64,000 bases of DNA from Larkinella knui (GCF_003858645.1 NZ_RQJP01000003.1:558001-622000); one strand, 5' to 3'. Counted from the stretch's first letter, positions 35,622-44,509 are shown. Translations and numbers: made by a program. Notes: a model not told the origin generated them from the sequence alone.

Positions 35622-37064
35622 ATGAAAAGAAGGAACGTAACCGGCCTTACAACCCTATTCGCTTTATTGATAACACAACCAGGAGTAGCACAGATCGGCA
35701 AACCCTTTATCCATGATCCCTCAACCGTCGCTGAATGTGAAGGCAAGTATTACACCTTTGGCACGGGCGGGGGCGGCTTAATTTCCAATGATGGCTGGAC
35801 CTGGCATGGGGGCGGGGTGAGACCAGGTGGCGGAGCGGCCCCTGATGTGATCAAAATTGGGGATCGTTACCTGGTCATCTATGGCGCAACCGGTGGTTCG
35901 CCCAACCACAAAGGCGCCATCCTGACCATGTGGAACAAGACACTGGACCCAAAATCCTCTGATTTTAAATATTCTGAACCGATTGTCGTGGCCACTTCGG
36001 ATGGCTATGAAGAGAATGACGCTATTGACCCCGGCGTTATGTTGGATCCTACTACCGGGCGTCTGTGGTTAACCTACGGCACCTATTTTGGCTTCACCCG
36101 CCTGATCGAATTAGATCCCAAAACCGGAAAACTCAAAGCAGGTAATAAACCTGTCGATGTAGCCATCGTATGTGAAGCCAGCACCTTAGTCTACCGCGAT
36201 GGTTGGTACTACCTGCTGGCCACGCACGGCAGTTGTTGCGATGGAGCCAACTCGACCTACAATGTGGTGGTGGGCCGATCCAAAAAAATAACGGGTCCCT
36301 ACCTCGATAATGTAGGCAGAAGCATGTTGGAAGGAGGTGGTAAAATGGTAGTTGCTACGCGCGGAGGATTAATTGGCCCCGGGCATTTCGGCCATATCAT
36401 TCTTGAGCAAGGCGTTGAAAAAATGTCTATCCATTATGAAGCTGATTTAGAGCAGGGCGGTCGAAGCGTGTTAGGCATACTTCCTGTGGTTTGGAAAGAT
36501 GGCTGGCCTGTTGCCGGTGCGAAGTTTAAGGAGGGCACGTATGAAATTGAATCCGTACGAAGAGGATACGGCTTAGAGTTGGCCGTTGATTTCACCAGAA
36601 TGCCCGTTACCCCAAGGAGATTTAACCAACCCGACAATGAACCCATAAAACCCGTTCCGGCCCAGCAGCTGGCTGCTGTCATGAAAACCTGGCCAGCCGG
36701 GACTATTAATGTGAGAATAGGAGACTACATGGCCCGTCCCCATCAACAATGGACCATTACCGATGCTCCTGATACGACCGGCTATTTAGGCGGCCCCTAT
36801 TACAAAATTGTGTTGGCAGGAACCGATCGGGCCTTGGCAGCAACTGCCGAAGCAGAAGTACTAACTGTACCGGCATTTACCGGAGCCCCCGAACAGCTAT
36901 GGCGAATTGATCAATTGACGGATGGCACCTACCGGATAATGCCTAAGGTAGTACCAAATTCAGGAAAGAAGCTCGCGCTGGTTTCGTCCGGAGATAGCAC
37001 ACCGACATTAGCAGAATTTGATTTTAACAGCGATAATTCTAAATGGAATTTTAGGGATCACTAA
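35622..37064 (+). CDS. GH43 family arabinanase-like glycoside hydrolase with ricin-like C-terminal domain
   Basis: This 480-residue secreted enzyme has a signal peptide (about 1-24, QPGVAQIG). A five-bladed propeller occupies about 28-325. The GH43 catalytic triad is visible: Asp32 in FIHDPSTVA (general base), Asp136 in AIDPGVM (pKa modulator) and Glu185 in CEASTLVYRDGWYYLL (acid). GPGHFG near residue 250 and the NSTYNVVVGRSKKITGPY blade are typical of endo-arabinanases. A C-terminal beta-trefoil of about 120 residues carries QxW-like repeats (HQQWTI, EQLWRI). It probably cleaves arabinan or arabinose-containing side chains. No SusCD pair lies next to it, so this is a free-standing module of two genes. 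Confidence 0.9.
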   Translation: MKRRNVTGLTTLFALLITQPGVAQIGKPFIHDPSTVAECEGKYYTFGTGGGGLISNDGWTWHGGGVRPGGGAAPDVIKIGDRYLVIYGATGGSPNHKGAILTMWNKTLDPKSSDFKYSEPIVVATSDGYEENDAIDPGVMLDPTTGRLWLTYGTYFGFTRLIELDPKTGKLKAGNKPVDVAIVCEASTLVYRDGWYYLLATHGSCCDGANSTYNVVVGRSKKITGPYLDNVGRSMLEGGGKMVVATRGGLIGPGHFGHIILEQGVEKMSIHYEADLEQGGRSVLGILPVVWKDGWPVAGAKFKEGTYEIESVRRGYGLELAVDFTRMPVTPRRFNQPDNEPIKPVPAQQLAAVMKTWPAGTINVRIGDYMARPHQQWTITDAPDTTGYLGGPYYKIVLAGTDRALAATAEAEVLTVPAFTGAPEQLWRIDQLTDGTYRIMPKVVPNSGKKLALVSSGDSTPTLAEFDFNSDNSKWNFRDH

Positions 37065-37177
37065 GGATAATCTTTACAACGTTGTTGCTATGAGGCTCGT
37101 TCATGGTGTTACTTCCTTCATCGTTCTGTTCGATGCTGAATATTTAGTAACGGTTATTACGTGGGATTAAAGCTACT

Positions 37178-37417
37178 TTACGGATGGCTCGTCCGTCTCT
37201 GAGTAAACAGCCAGGCCCGTATGCCGGGCTTGGTGTTCAAGCCAGGATTGAGACAGTTCCCTACTTCCGCAAACTCGGTATACTTTAAGGGTCCACCCGC
37301 TTGTTGGCTGGCCTTGATGATAGTCCGTGATCCGTTCACCGGTACATATCGGTCCTTTTCTCGGTGGAATGCCCAGATGGCTATATCTACCATGTTGGGT
37401 AATATGCGCAATGCCAA
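37178..37417 (-). pseudogene. Decayed C-terminal end of an alpha/beta-hydrolase (carboxylesterase) gene
   Basis: The minus-strand frame reads DIAIWAFHREKDRYVPVNGS, followed by a KASQQAGGPLKYTEFAEVG segment. This is the C-terminal layout of dienelactone-hydrolase or prolyl-oligopeptidase-like esterases, in which an acidic residue in an FHGxxD loop is followed by the strand before the catalytic histidine. The position of that His (VGH) reads VGN, so the enzyme would be inactive. No N-terminal half with a nucleophile elbow is found in the 50 bp before the next gene. It is a relic. Confidence 0.6.
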
Positions 37418-37464
37418 AGGGAGGAAGTATGGGCCAAATTTAGCCCCATCTCGGTAAAAAGCGG

Positions 37465-38403
37465 TTGCCGGACTATGTCGCCCTGAAAACCGGACACCGA
37501 TTTAGTGGGAGTAATTACCGGAATCATTATGACAATCTCCTCAAGAAAAAGGCTGATATCAATGCGAATCCGGAGTTCTTTCTGGCACTGGCCAAAACGC
37601 TGGGTTATCTGGATTTCAACGCGTATAAAATTGCCCATGAGTCGGAGCGGCATGCTGTACACCATGAAAACGAAAAAGCTGACGATGACGCTAAACGCAC
37701 CATTCAAAGCCTGACGGCCACCAATCAGCGTTTACGGATTCACGTCCGTTGGATGAAAGTAATTATCATTGGAACGGGCGGTATGCTGGTAATCCTCAGT
37801 TGGCTATTGTTTACGAAACAATCCTCCGCCCTTCCCAAAGGGCATATCGTTCGAAAAAGAGCGCATCGTTCTACGTTGGCCAAAGGCATCATCGGTAATT
37901 GGTACAGCTATAATCGGACGAATGAAGCCCGGGGAAAAAAGGATCCCTATATTTTCAACCGGATTGCCTGGACGATAGGCTCCGATCAAGACGGTTATCT
38001 GACCTTTGAACGCTACTGGAAAGCGATGGAATTCGCCGGTTGGATTGAATTTATCGGTGGCGCGACTCCCCAACTCCATTTTTTCATGGGCGTTTACCAA
38101 AATGGGAACGGTCGAAGAGAGGCCATCGGCTATCGGCATTTCAATTGTGGTCTGTGGGGAGAAAACCACGATTGGCTTCAAACGGATACGCTCATCTGCG
38201 TTTGCACGACTTACGATTTTAGGGGTAGTAGTCTGGGTGTACCATTAGCCAGTCGGGAATTACTGATTCGACAACCCGGTATTTCCTTCGATTCGCTCAA
38301 AAAGGGGGCTACCACCCTGACCATTCAGCAGATGAGCTGGTTAGATAAAATCTTACCTAAGCAGAACAGCTATATTTTTCAAAAGCCCGGCGAAATTGAG
38401 TAG
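37465..38403 (+). CDS. Hypothetical membrane-anchored protein
   Basis: This 312-residue protein is not recognised. An N-terminal helical part of about 95 residues (FSGSNYRNHYDNLLKKKADI, then FFLALAKTLGYLDFNAYK) is followed by a charged coiled-coil-like segment, one transmembrane helix (VIIIGTGGMLVILSWLLF, about 95-113) and an extracytoplasmic domain of about 190 residues rich in Trp and Tyr. There is no ATG near the beginning. The frame is closed by TAG at 37441, and TTG at 37465 is the only usual alternative start, so either the true start is non-canonical or the 5' end was lost. It directly follows an esterase relic. A sensor or effector role would be guesswork. Confidence 0.65.
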   Translation: MPDYVALKTGHRFSGSNYRNHYDNLLKKKADINANPEFFLALAKTLGYLDFNAYKIAHESERHAVHHENEKADDDAKRTIQSLTATNQRLRIHVRWMKVIIIGTGGMLVILSWLLFTKQSSALPKGHIVRKRAHRSTLAKGIIGNWYSYNRTNEARGKKDPYIFNRIAWTIGSDQDGYLTFERYWKAMEFAGWIEFIGGATPQLHFFMGVYQNGNGRREAIGYRHFNCGLWGENHDWLQTDTLICVCTTYDFRGSSLGVPLASRELLIRQPGISFDSLKKGATTLTIQQMSWLDKILPKQNSYIFQKPGEIE

Positions 38404-38627
38404 CCCCATTTCTGTACCAGACCGTTTGAGGGAAACTCCCACTCAGGCTTATTCATTAATCACGTCCTGCTTTTCACACTATATTGACTTTGGCAAAATA
38501 CTCTCGACCGGTGTTTATACTGCTTTTTAGCTAAAAAAGTGCATTTATTTTTGGTTATTAATCTAAAATACAATAGATTAACTTGTATAATGTAAATTTA
38601 TCCATGCATATCCAAACCCTATTATCT

Positions 38628-39077
38628 ATGAACCTCAAAAAAATGCCCCTATTCCCTCTACTCATTTTAGGGTTTATCCTGCTTTCATGTCAAGATCACC
38701 AAAATACATCCATTACCCTGAAAGCTACGCTTGATGGCAAAACGGTGAAGCCATTAGCGATCCCTACGGCGGCTACGGGTCTGTTTACGGGTAAACTGGA
38801 TCTAACAACAAATATATTAGCCTATTCCCTTTCCTATACGGATTTATCGGCCCCTTCCGTAGTGGCTCACTTGCACCAGGCTTCAGGAGTAAACGGCACG
38901 GGTCTGGTTGATATTATTATTGCAACGGGGAGTAACACATCGGGTAGTATTACAGGAACCACATTTCCGCTTCGGCAGGCTCAAGTTGACAGTCTGGTGG
39001 CAGGCTTTTACTATGTTGATCTGCACACGGTAGCCTATCCTGCTGGTGAAATTCGCGGAGAGGTCATAAAACAATAA
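38628..39077 (+). CDS. CHRD domain lipoprotein
   Basis: This 149-residue lipoprotein has its lipobox in LILGFILLSCQDHQN (Cys near residue 19). The single CHRD domain fills the rest, with VVAHLHQASGVNGTG and the C-terminal YYVDLHTVAYPAGEIRGEV, both with the conserved histidines. ATG at 38628 (MNLKKMPLF) fits the lipoprotein signal; the frame continues upstream to a TTG, which is less likely. CHRD domains occur in chordin and in many bacterial secreted proteins. The molecular role of the bacterial ones is poorly defined. Confidence 0.88.
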   Translation: MNLKKMPLFPLLILGFILLSCQDHQNTSITLKATLDGKTVKPLAIPTAATGLFTGKLDLTTNILAYSLSYTDLSAPSVVAHLHQASGVNGTGLVDIIIATGSNTSGSITGTTFPLRQAQVDSLVAGFYYVDLHTVAYPAGEIRGEVIKQ

Positions 39078-39149
39078 AATAACCATTCTGCCAAAAGTGA
39101 ATGGCCCGTTAGTAGGTCTAACAGGTCGTTTTGGGAGCATTTCAAAAAG

Positions 39150-39235
39150 ATATAGCTTTTTGAACCGATCATGTCTCTATGGAGAAAAAGATACCCTCTG
39201 GGTTCAACATGTCCGTTCAAAAATAGGTATACTAC
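39150..39235 (+). repeat. Interspersed repeat family 1, copy A
   Basis: This is a degenerate copy of a repeat found six times in the window (see copies B to F). Recognisable blocks in order are ATAGCTTTTTGAACCGATCA, CTCTATGGAGAAA, CTGGGTTCAACATGTC and GTTCAAAAATAG. It starts about 70 bp after the stop of the CHRD gene on the same strand. Confidence 0.6.
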
Positions 39236-39284
39236 TGAAATACTTTGAACCTGTTTGTGTAGAGCTGTTTCACGGTTATACACA

Positions 39285-39749
39285 CTACTTCACTCGGATA
39301 AATACCTGGTCTAAATCATTTCTCCACGTTTTGCCGTCTTCACACAATTCCCCTTTTCCAATGATGGTATTGCCCTTATCCGTGATGGTCCAACGGTAGC
39401 GTTGCGAAAATCCAGGGACATTTCGCCACCACTTTACTACGTTGTCTTCGACCGAAACCGCATACTTTCTTGAAATCTTCCGCTCATCAAAGAAGAGCAT
39501 GAAAAATTCGCCCGTTGCATCGTCACTACCGAAGATGCCAATGCCAACCGGAAAACCTTCTTCTTCTACCTCCAGATACCACCTCAGAAAGGCGCCGCCC
39601 TCAATCCATTCGAAGGAGGCTTTTCCGGCCAAAACTCTGCCGGGAACAGCGGGGTGGGTGCTAGCCGTTTTCCATTCACCGACTAAGCTGCCGAATCCTT
39701 TCAAGGCAGGATTGGGGATTTGTGCTTTATGAACACCGTGCTTTTTCAT
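39285..39749 (-). CDS. DUF1579-like small beta-barrel protein
   Basis: This 154-residue protein has no signal peptide. The sequence NPALKGFGSLVGEWKTASTH, then ASFEWIEGGAFLRWYLEVEE, GIFGSDDATGEFFMLFFDER and VKWWRNVPGFSQRYRWTI, is that of a widespread small family related to DUF1579 and predicted to form a lipocalin-like beta-barrel. It probably binds a small hydrophobic ligand; no function is established. It lies 67 bp after the alpha/beta hydrolase gene on the same strand and may be co-transcribed with it. Confidence 0.75.
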   Translation of the reverse strand: MKKHGVHKAQIPNPALKGFGSLVGEWKTASTHPAVPGRVLAGKASFEWIEGGAFLRWYLEVEEEGFPVGIGIFGSDDATGEFFMLFFDERKISRKYAVSVEDNVVKWWRNVPGFSQRYRWTITDKGNTIIGKGELCEDGKTWRNDLDQVFIRVK

Positions 39750-39816
39750 TATCGTGTTAGGGCTGGTCGTATAGTCGTCCGTGTAGAGCCCCCTCCTCTG
39801 AGTCCAGTTTGCCTTC

Positions 39817-40644
39817 TTAAAAGGTAGGGGGTTCTGGTTTTAAATCAGATTCCAGAAAATCAGTAATCATGGGTACGAGCCAATCCGTCCGCTGCATCAT
39901 GCCAATATGCGTGGTACCCGGCAGGATGGCCAGCCGCGATTTGGGCAGCCCGTGGAGATCACCCATCTTGCCACCGCCTTTGGCGCGAAACAACTCCAGG
40001 GCATGTTCATAGCGTACCCCGTCCGCATCGCCAATAGCCATGAATACGGGAGCTTGTAGGTTTTTTACATCCCTCGACCAATCATAGGGCTTCAGGTCAA
40101 TCTGAATTACTCGCTTGACGAATTCCGGGAAATGGGCCGGATCATGGCCCAGGCTCTCGTATTGCTGTTGTATCGGAGTGCCCATGAACATAGCGGGAGT
40201 AAACGTCGCATAACTGGCCTCTACATCGGGCCACCATCCGTCATGCGCATAGGTGCCCGACAGCACCACCAGCCTGCGTACCTGTTCCGGATGGCGCACG
40301 GCTACCTGAAAGGCGATGCCACCACCCATGCTATAGCCCATGATGTCGGCCTGATCGATGTTGAGATACCCGAGCAAACCGGCTACATCGTCGGCCATGC
40401 CTTCATAACTAATTGCGCGCGGTATATCCCGGGTGCGGCCGTGGCCCTGCATTTCCGCTACGATAACTTTGCGGCCTTTAGCCAGCAGAGGGATGATATG
40501 CGACCAGTTCAGGGGTATGGTCATGTAGGAGCCATGCAGCAGTACAAGGGGGTTGCCTTCCCCGTACACTTCATAGTACAGTTGCAGCCCATTTACGTCG
40601 GCATAGCCACTTTCGGTAGGCGGTAGGTTCTGGGTTTCATTCAT
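39817..40644 (-). CDS. Alpha/beta hydrolase
   Basis: This 275-residue cytoplasmic protein has the alpha/beta-hydrolase fold. The oxyanion-hole strand is PLVLLHGSYMT. The nucleophile elbow is GYSMGGG with Ser105. The acid is probably the Asp in AIGDADGVRYEHALELF, and the base is the His in LPGTTHIGMMQR. It ends LVPMITDFLESDLKP. The family includes esterases, epoxide hydrolases and C-C hydrolases; there is no specific signature. The DUF1579-like gene follows in the same direction. Confidence 0.92.
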   Translation of the reverse strand: MNETQNLPPTESGYADVNGLQLYYEVYGEGNPLVLLHGSYMTIPLNWSHIIPLLAKGRKVIVAEMQGHGRTRDIPRAISYEGMADDVAGLLGYLNIDQADIMGYSMGGGIAFQVAVRHPEQVRRLVVLSGTYAHDGWWPDVEASYATFTPAMFMGTPIQQQYESLGHDPAHFPEFVKRVIQIDLKPYDWSRDVKNLQAPVFMAIGDADGVRYEHALELFRAKGGGKMGDLHGLPKSRLAILPGTTHIGMMQRTDWLVPMITDFLESDLKPEPPTF

Positions 40645-41065
40645 GTCTTTCGATGCGGCTGAATGATTCTGGTCTTGTTGTGAGTCGGGTTGACAGGATG
40701 CCCCAGGGATAAAACAAAGACCGCCAACCGACTGTTTAGCAAGTGCTTCGTTATAAATAACTTGGTTTAAATAGAAAACGAAAAAATCAATGGATCACTT
40801 TAGGTAATCCCTTGCTTTTGGACACTTATTTTAATGGGGTCGTTTCTTATCGGATCACCTACCGTTTACTTCCTAAGTCACCTTGCTAAAGGGAAGGTAA
40901 GTGGTAGCCAGCGATCCGTGGTATTGCATCTGGTGGATGCAGGGGTAAATGGACAGCCCATTTTATTCTCGGCCGTTAATAAAATGCCATTCACCACAGC
41001 TTCAATGGAGATCCTGGCTGAATCTGCGTGGCCTGATAGGCTCTCTGGTCTGGTTTGCTAAATGG
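40645..41065. other. Intergenic region, no gene assigned
   Basis: This 421-bp gap lies between the start of the hydrolase gene and the end of the serine-hydrolase gene, both on the minus strand. A 75-codon plus-strand frame (40834-41061) has no family resemblance. No strong hairpin is seen. Confidence 0.5.
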
Positions 41066-42523
41066 TTAGGGCTGCAGAGCTTTTAATTGAATAACGGCCT
41101 GCTCATTAACCGGATTTAATTCAAGAGCCCGTTGATACATCGCTTTGGCTGCACGGAGTTGCCCCTCTTTGACGAGCAGTGCTGCGTAGGCCGAATAACA
41201 ACCCGAAGAGCTTGGGAATTCTTCCGTTGCAAATTGCAATACGGTATGCCCGTCGTTGATTCGCCCTTGTTGCGCCAAAAAATTTCCTAAATCGATTAAA
41301 ATGGATTCGGCACGAGACACATCATAGACTGACTTCTGGGCTTTCATCGTCTTATAATAAGCAATTAAGTCGGCTCCACTGCTCTTATGGACCCGTTCAG
41401 TTATTGCTACCTGCATCGATTCGACCAATGGGACCCCTGATTTATGGAGAAGAATATGGACCAGGCCCAGCGTTATGTTTTCCAAATTTCCACGCCGTTC
41501 AGCCCGCGTGTTATCTAAAAGGATTACCAGAATATCATCCTCCAAATACCGCAGCATACTCGAGGAAAAACCGCTAATACTGCCGTTATGCCCGATGACG
41601 GTGGTTACTTGACCTGGCTGACCCGATGGCAGTCGGTTGATGTAAAACCCATAGCCGTAGTTGCCCCGATTCGGCGTAAACATGATCGCTTTATTTTCTT
41701 TGGTGACCAGTTTGTCTTCGCTCAGGGCTTTTTGCCACAAAGACAAATCCCCAACGGTCGAATACATCCCCCCGGCCGAAAAGGTGGCCGTAGCAGGGTT
41801 AATATAACTGGCATGGGCAAACCCGTCAAATGTATAGCTATAGCCCTCAGCCCGATTCGTCAGTATGGCTTCCGGGGAATCCATACCAGAATGCGTCATT
41901 CCGGCAGGTTGCAGAATGTTTTCCCGCAGTACGTCAACGTACCTTTTCCGGGTCAGTGTTTCGATAATGACCCCTAATAAAAAATAGCCCGTGTTGCAGT
42001 ACCGAAATTGAGTACCGGGTTCAAATTCAAGCGGGGAAACGCAATATTTTCGGGCAATTTCATCGGGTGAATAGGCGTGGGTGTTGATATCATCAATGGC
42101 CGCTGCCTGGTTGGTATAATTGATGAGCCCCGACGAATGGGTTAACAGGTGATGGATGGTAATCTGATCGCCAATTTCTTTTGGGTACCACGGCAAGTAG
42201 TGGGTGATTTTGTGGTGCAAGTCAAGTTTGCCTTGCTCTTTTAGCTGCATGATCAACAGGGCGGTAAATTGTTTGGTAAGGGAGCCAATCCGAAACTTCG
42301 TATCCGCCTGATGCGCCTGATTCCATTCCAGGCTAGCCAAGCCATACGATTTTGAAAAAACCGTATTCCCTTTTTCTATGATCAGCACATTCCCATTAAA
42401 CAGCTGGTGGTTATGGTATTGCTGCATAAATTGATCCAGTTGACCGGTCTTGGATTGGGCCATTGCTGAACCCAATGCCAGGAGGATACATGTAAAAAAG
42501 CAAAGCGGTTTCTGCTGCCCCAT
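41066..42523 (-). CDS. Serine hydrolase (class C beta-lactamase family) with C-terminal TPR
   Basis: This 485-residue exported protein has a signal peptide (ATG at 42523, MGQQKPLCFF; cleavage near residue 22). The penicillin-binding fold shows Ser81 and Lys84 in GSLTKQF, the tyrosine motif YCNTG and the third motif HNGSISG, which takes the place of KTG as in esterase-like members. After the catalytic domain (about 30-340) come helices that end in a tetratricopeptide-like region (about 425-485, AAKAMYQRALELNPVNEQAV). The family includes D-amino-acid peptidases, esterases and beta-lactamases; this layout is common in Bacteroidota and usually of unknown substrate. Confidence 0.9.
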   Translation of the reverse strand: MGQQKPLCFFTCILLALGSAMAQSKTGQLDQFMQQYHNHQLFNGNVLIIEKGNTVFSKSYGLASLEWNQAHQADTKFRIGSLTKQFTALLIMQLKEQGKLDLHHKITHYLPWYPKEIGDQITIHHLLTHSSGLINYTNQAAAIDDINTHAYSPDEIARKYCVSPLEFEPGTQFRYCNTGYFLLGVIIETLTRKRYVDVLRENILQPAGMTHSGMDSPEAILTNRAEGYSYTFDGFAHASYINPATATFSAGGMYSTVGDLSLWQKALSEDKLVTKENKAIMFTPNRGNYGYGFYINRLPSGQPGQVTTVIGHNGSISGFSSSMLRYLEDDILVILLDNTRAERRGNLENITLGLVHILLHKSGVPLVESMQVAITERVHKSSGADLIAYYKTMKAQKSVYDVSRAESILIDLGNFLAQQGRINDGHTVLQFATEEFPSSSGCYSAYAALLVKEGQLRAAKAMYQRALELNPVNEQAVIQLKALQP

Positions 42524-42739
42524 AGCTAGTGCTGACACCATTTAGTGGTGGTGCTGGAAACTCTCCTTGCTTTAAAAGGTTACGGCGAATAAAAACAAAT
42601 CCGGAAAGCCTAAAGATTCTGTATACTGAGGAAGGCAGCGCCGAAAAATCCAAGAGCACTTGAGGTAGTCAAATTAAACCTGATTGCCCAGAGAACTCAC
42701 CGGGCAATAGGGTTTTTAGTGGTTAGAAAGAGATAAAGA

Positions 42740-42842
42740 GCAGGGGGCTCGATCAGCAATTTCATGGCTTTCTGAACCGATCACACCTCAATGGAAATGA
42801 CGAGCCTAGTTTGGGTCAACACGTCAGTTCACAAGTATATGG
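42740..42842 (+). repeat. Interspersed repeat family 1, copy B
   Basis: The blocks CAGCAATTTCATGGCTTTCT, GAACCGATCAC, CCTCAATGGAAATGACGAGC and TTTGGGTCAACACGTCAGTT occur in the same order as in copies A, E and F. It lies upstream of the serine-hydrolase gene and before the MITE-like element. Confidence 0.6.
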
Positions 42843-42887
42843 AAATTTGTCTGTCAACAAATATGACAATTGAAACATTCTCTGTCG

Positions 42888-43061
42888 CAAATAATGCTCG
42901 TGGCTGTTGCACAACTCTAACTGGCCATCTGACAGATGGCAGCTGAAGGTGATTGAAGCCATTACCTCGATTAATTTGTTAATTTCTGGACCAATTGGCG
43001 ATCAGATTTGAGGCCAGCCTCTGTCACAAAATGGTTGTGCAACAGCCACGAGCATTATTTG
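42888..43061. mobile_element. MITE-like element with perfect 28-bp terminal inverted repeats
   Basis: The ends 42888-42915 and 43034-43061 are perfect reverse complements with the core GGCTGTTGCACAAC, a sequence typical of insertion-sequence termini. The 118 bp between them contains no full gene. One frame reads WPSDRWQLKVIEAI, which resembles the start of IS5/IS4-type transposases (L-T-D-x-x-W-x-x-I-x-P). It is best read as an internally deleted insertion sequence, movable only with a transposase supplied elsewhere. No clear target duplication could be defined. It lies just after the 3' end of the HxlR gene at 43135 (which is on the minus strand). Confidence 0.7.
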
Positions 43062-43134
43062 AGCTAAAAATTACCAAGGAGTTATTGAGTAAATCTATTC
43101 CTGGTTACTGTTTCGCCGAATAAGCATGTTTCTC

Positions 43135-43512
43135 CTACTGCGACTTTGTCGGCATAAGCTGTGATCGGTGGAGCATCCCCCAATCGATCATCGAATCGAT
43201 CACCGTGGCAATGTCTCGGCCGGATTCTGTTAGCCGGTATTCAATCAGAACAGGGGTCTGATCATACACGATCCGCTGCACAATACCGTTGATTTCAAGC
43301 TCTTTAAGTTCCTTTGACAACATTCTCGGCGTTATCTTTTCGCTACTCGCCAGCAAATCTTTAAACCGATTCATACCCCGCAGCAGCGATGCGATGATGG
43401 GCAGCTTCCACTTCCCTTGGATTACATTGAGCGTGTCGGTTAATGCCAGAATGTAACTTCGTGGACATTGTGGGCCCTTCTCTTCCCCAACAAAATCTTT
43501 AAACTTGCTCAT
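43135..43512 (-). CDS. HxlR-type winged-helix transcriptional regulator
   Basis: This 125-residue regulator has the HxlR domain (GKWKLPIIASLLRGMNRFKD, ITPRMLSKELKELEINGIVQ). Cys16 in the motif PQCPRSYIL sits where redox-sensing members of the family, such as YodB, have their reactive cysteine. Start is the ATG at 43512 (MSKFKDFVGEEK); ten codons further upstream would run into the palindromic operator. It is divergent from the NmrA-type reductase at 43625, which it probably represses until an electrophile or oxidant is present. Confidence 0.93.
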   Translation of the reverse strand: MSKFKDFVGEEKGPQCPRSYILALTDTLNVIQGKWKLPIIASLLRGMNRFKDLLASSEKITPRMLSKELKELEINGIVQRIVYDQTPVLIEYRLTESGRDIATVIDSMIDWGMLHRSQLMPTKSQ

Positions 43513-43531
43513 AACTAGTAACTTAACGTAG

Positions 43532-43553
43532 GCAGTATACAAAAGTATACTGC
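43532..43553. promoter_or_regulatory. Palindromic operator between hxlR-type and NmrA-type genes
   Basis: Two perfect 9-bp arms, GCAGTATAC and its complement, surround a 4-nt AAAA spacer. It is 19 bp upstream of the HxlR start codon at 43512 and 71 bp upstream of the reductase. HxlR dimers bind palindromes of this form, so autoregulation and control of the divergent gene are likely. Confidence 0.8.
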
Positions 43554-43594
43554 TAATTTATAAGAATAAAGTATATTTAGTATAGTTGCTACTG

Positions 43595-43602
43595 TAGTTT
43601 TG
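43595..43602 (+). promoter_or_regulatory. Bacteroidota-type -7 box of the NmrA-type gene
   Basis: TAGTTTTG matches the TAnnTTTG -7 consensus of Bacteroidota promoters and ends 22 bp before the ATG at 43625. No perfect -33 TTTG is seen at the usual distance. Confidence 0.5.
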
Positions 43603-43624
43603 TGCGTCATTAAATAAACGGAAC

Positions 43625-44509
43625 ATGATTTTAGTTACAGGTGCAACCGGTCAATTTGGCACCAAGGCCATTGACCATTTACTAGAAAAAGGAATTAACC
43701 CTTCTGGTATTTCAGCATTAGTGCGAGATGCAGCCAAAGCCAAAGGGCTTCAAGAAAAAGGCATTGCCAGTAGACTGGGCGATTACTCCAATCACCACTC
43801 ACTCATGGATGCGCTTAGGGGCGTAGATAAGCTATTGCTGGTATCGAGTAATGACCGGCAGGCTGTCGAAAACCGAACCGCGCATCACATCAATGTGATC
43901 AAAGCCGCAAAAGAGGCTCAGGTTAATCACATTGTTTACACCTCTTTTGTCAGAAAACCGGACTTTGAGCATTCCGCCATCGCTGCCTTTCAACAGTCGC
44001 ATGTTGAATCGGAAGCCTTTCTAAAGAACAGCGGGATTGCTTATACCATTCTTCAAAACGGTATGTATCAGGAGATGATACCTATTTTTTCTGGCCAACA
44101 GGTTGCCGAGACGGGCACCATTTTCTTTCCTGCCGGGGATGGTAAAGCCAGCTATGTACTTCGTGAGGAATTGGCCGAAGCCGCAGCGCACGTGTTGACT
44201 ACGGACGGTCACCTGAACCAGGTGTACCAGTTGACCAATACGGCTTCGGTTTCATTTACCGATATCGCTCGTGAATTTGCCAGTGTCCTGCGGAAAGACG
44301 TCTCCTACCAATCGCCTTCGGTCAGCGAATTTGAATCGACGTTAAAAAGTGTGGGTGTTCCTGATCAATACATTGGTATATTTAGCATGTGGGCTGTGGC
44401 TTTATCACAAGCGACAATGGATGTAGAGGACCCTACCTTAGCAAACTTTTTGGGACGAAAACCAACGACAGTGCAGCAATTTATTCGCCGAACGTATGCC
44501 CAAAACTAA
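43625..44509 (+). CDS. NmrA-type NAD(P)-binding oxidoreductase (quinone reductase-like)
   Basis: This 294-residue cytoplasmic protein begins with the dinucleotide-binding motif MILVTGATGQFG. It continues in the atypical short-chain-reductase fold of the NmrA/QorB (YtfG) group: VDKLLLVSSNDRQAVENR, HIVYTSFVRKPD and YTILQNGMYQEMIPIF. QorB-type enzymes reduce quinones with NADPH. Its divergent HxlR neighbour with a conserved Cys fits a quinone or electrophile response. It is a paralog of the gene at 50125, which has the same kind of regulator. Confidence 0.92.
   Translation: MILVTGATGQFGTKAIDHLLEKGINPSGISALVRDAAKAKGLQEKGIASRLGDYSNHHSLMDALRGVDKLLLVSSNDRQAVENRTAHHINVIKAAKEAQVNHIVYTSFVRKPDFEHSAIAAFQQSHVESEAFLKNSGIAYTILQNGMYQEMIPIFSGQQVAETGTIFFPAGDGKASYVLREELAEAAAHVLTTDGHLNQVYQLTNTASVSFTDIAREFASVLRKDVSYQSPSVSEFESTLKSVGVPDQYIGIFSMWAVALSQATMDVEDPTLANFLGRKPTTVQQFIRRTYAQN

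Noticed and set aside
40834-41061. A 75-codon plus-strand frame before the serine hydrolase gene
   Set aside because: No family resemblance, no promoter or partner gene, and it is in a gap between two minus-strand genes. Likely chance.
42888-43061. A CRISPR-like or integron attC reading of the inverted repeats
   Set aside because: There are only two arms in inverted, not direct, orientation, no spacer series and no cas or integrase gene nearby.
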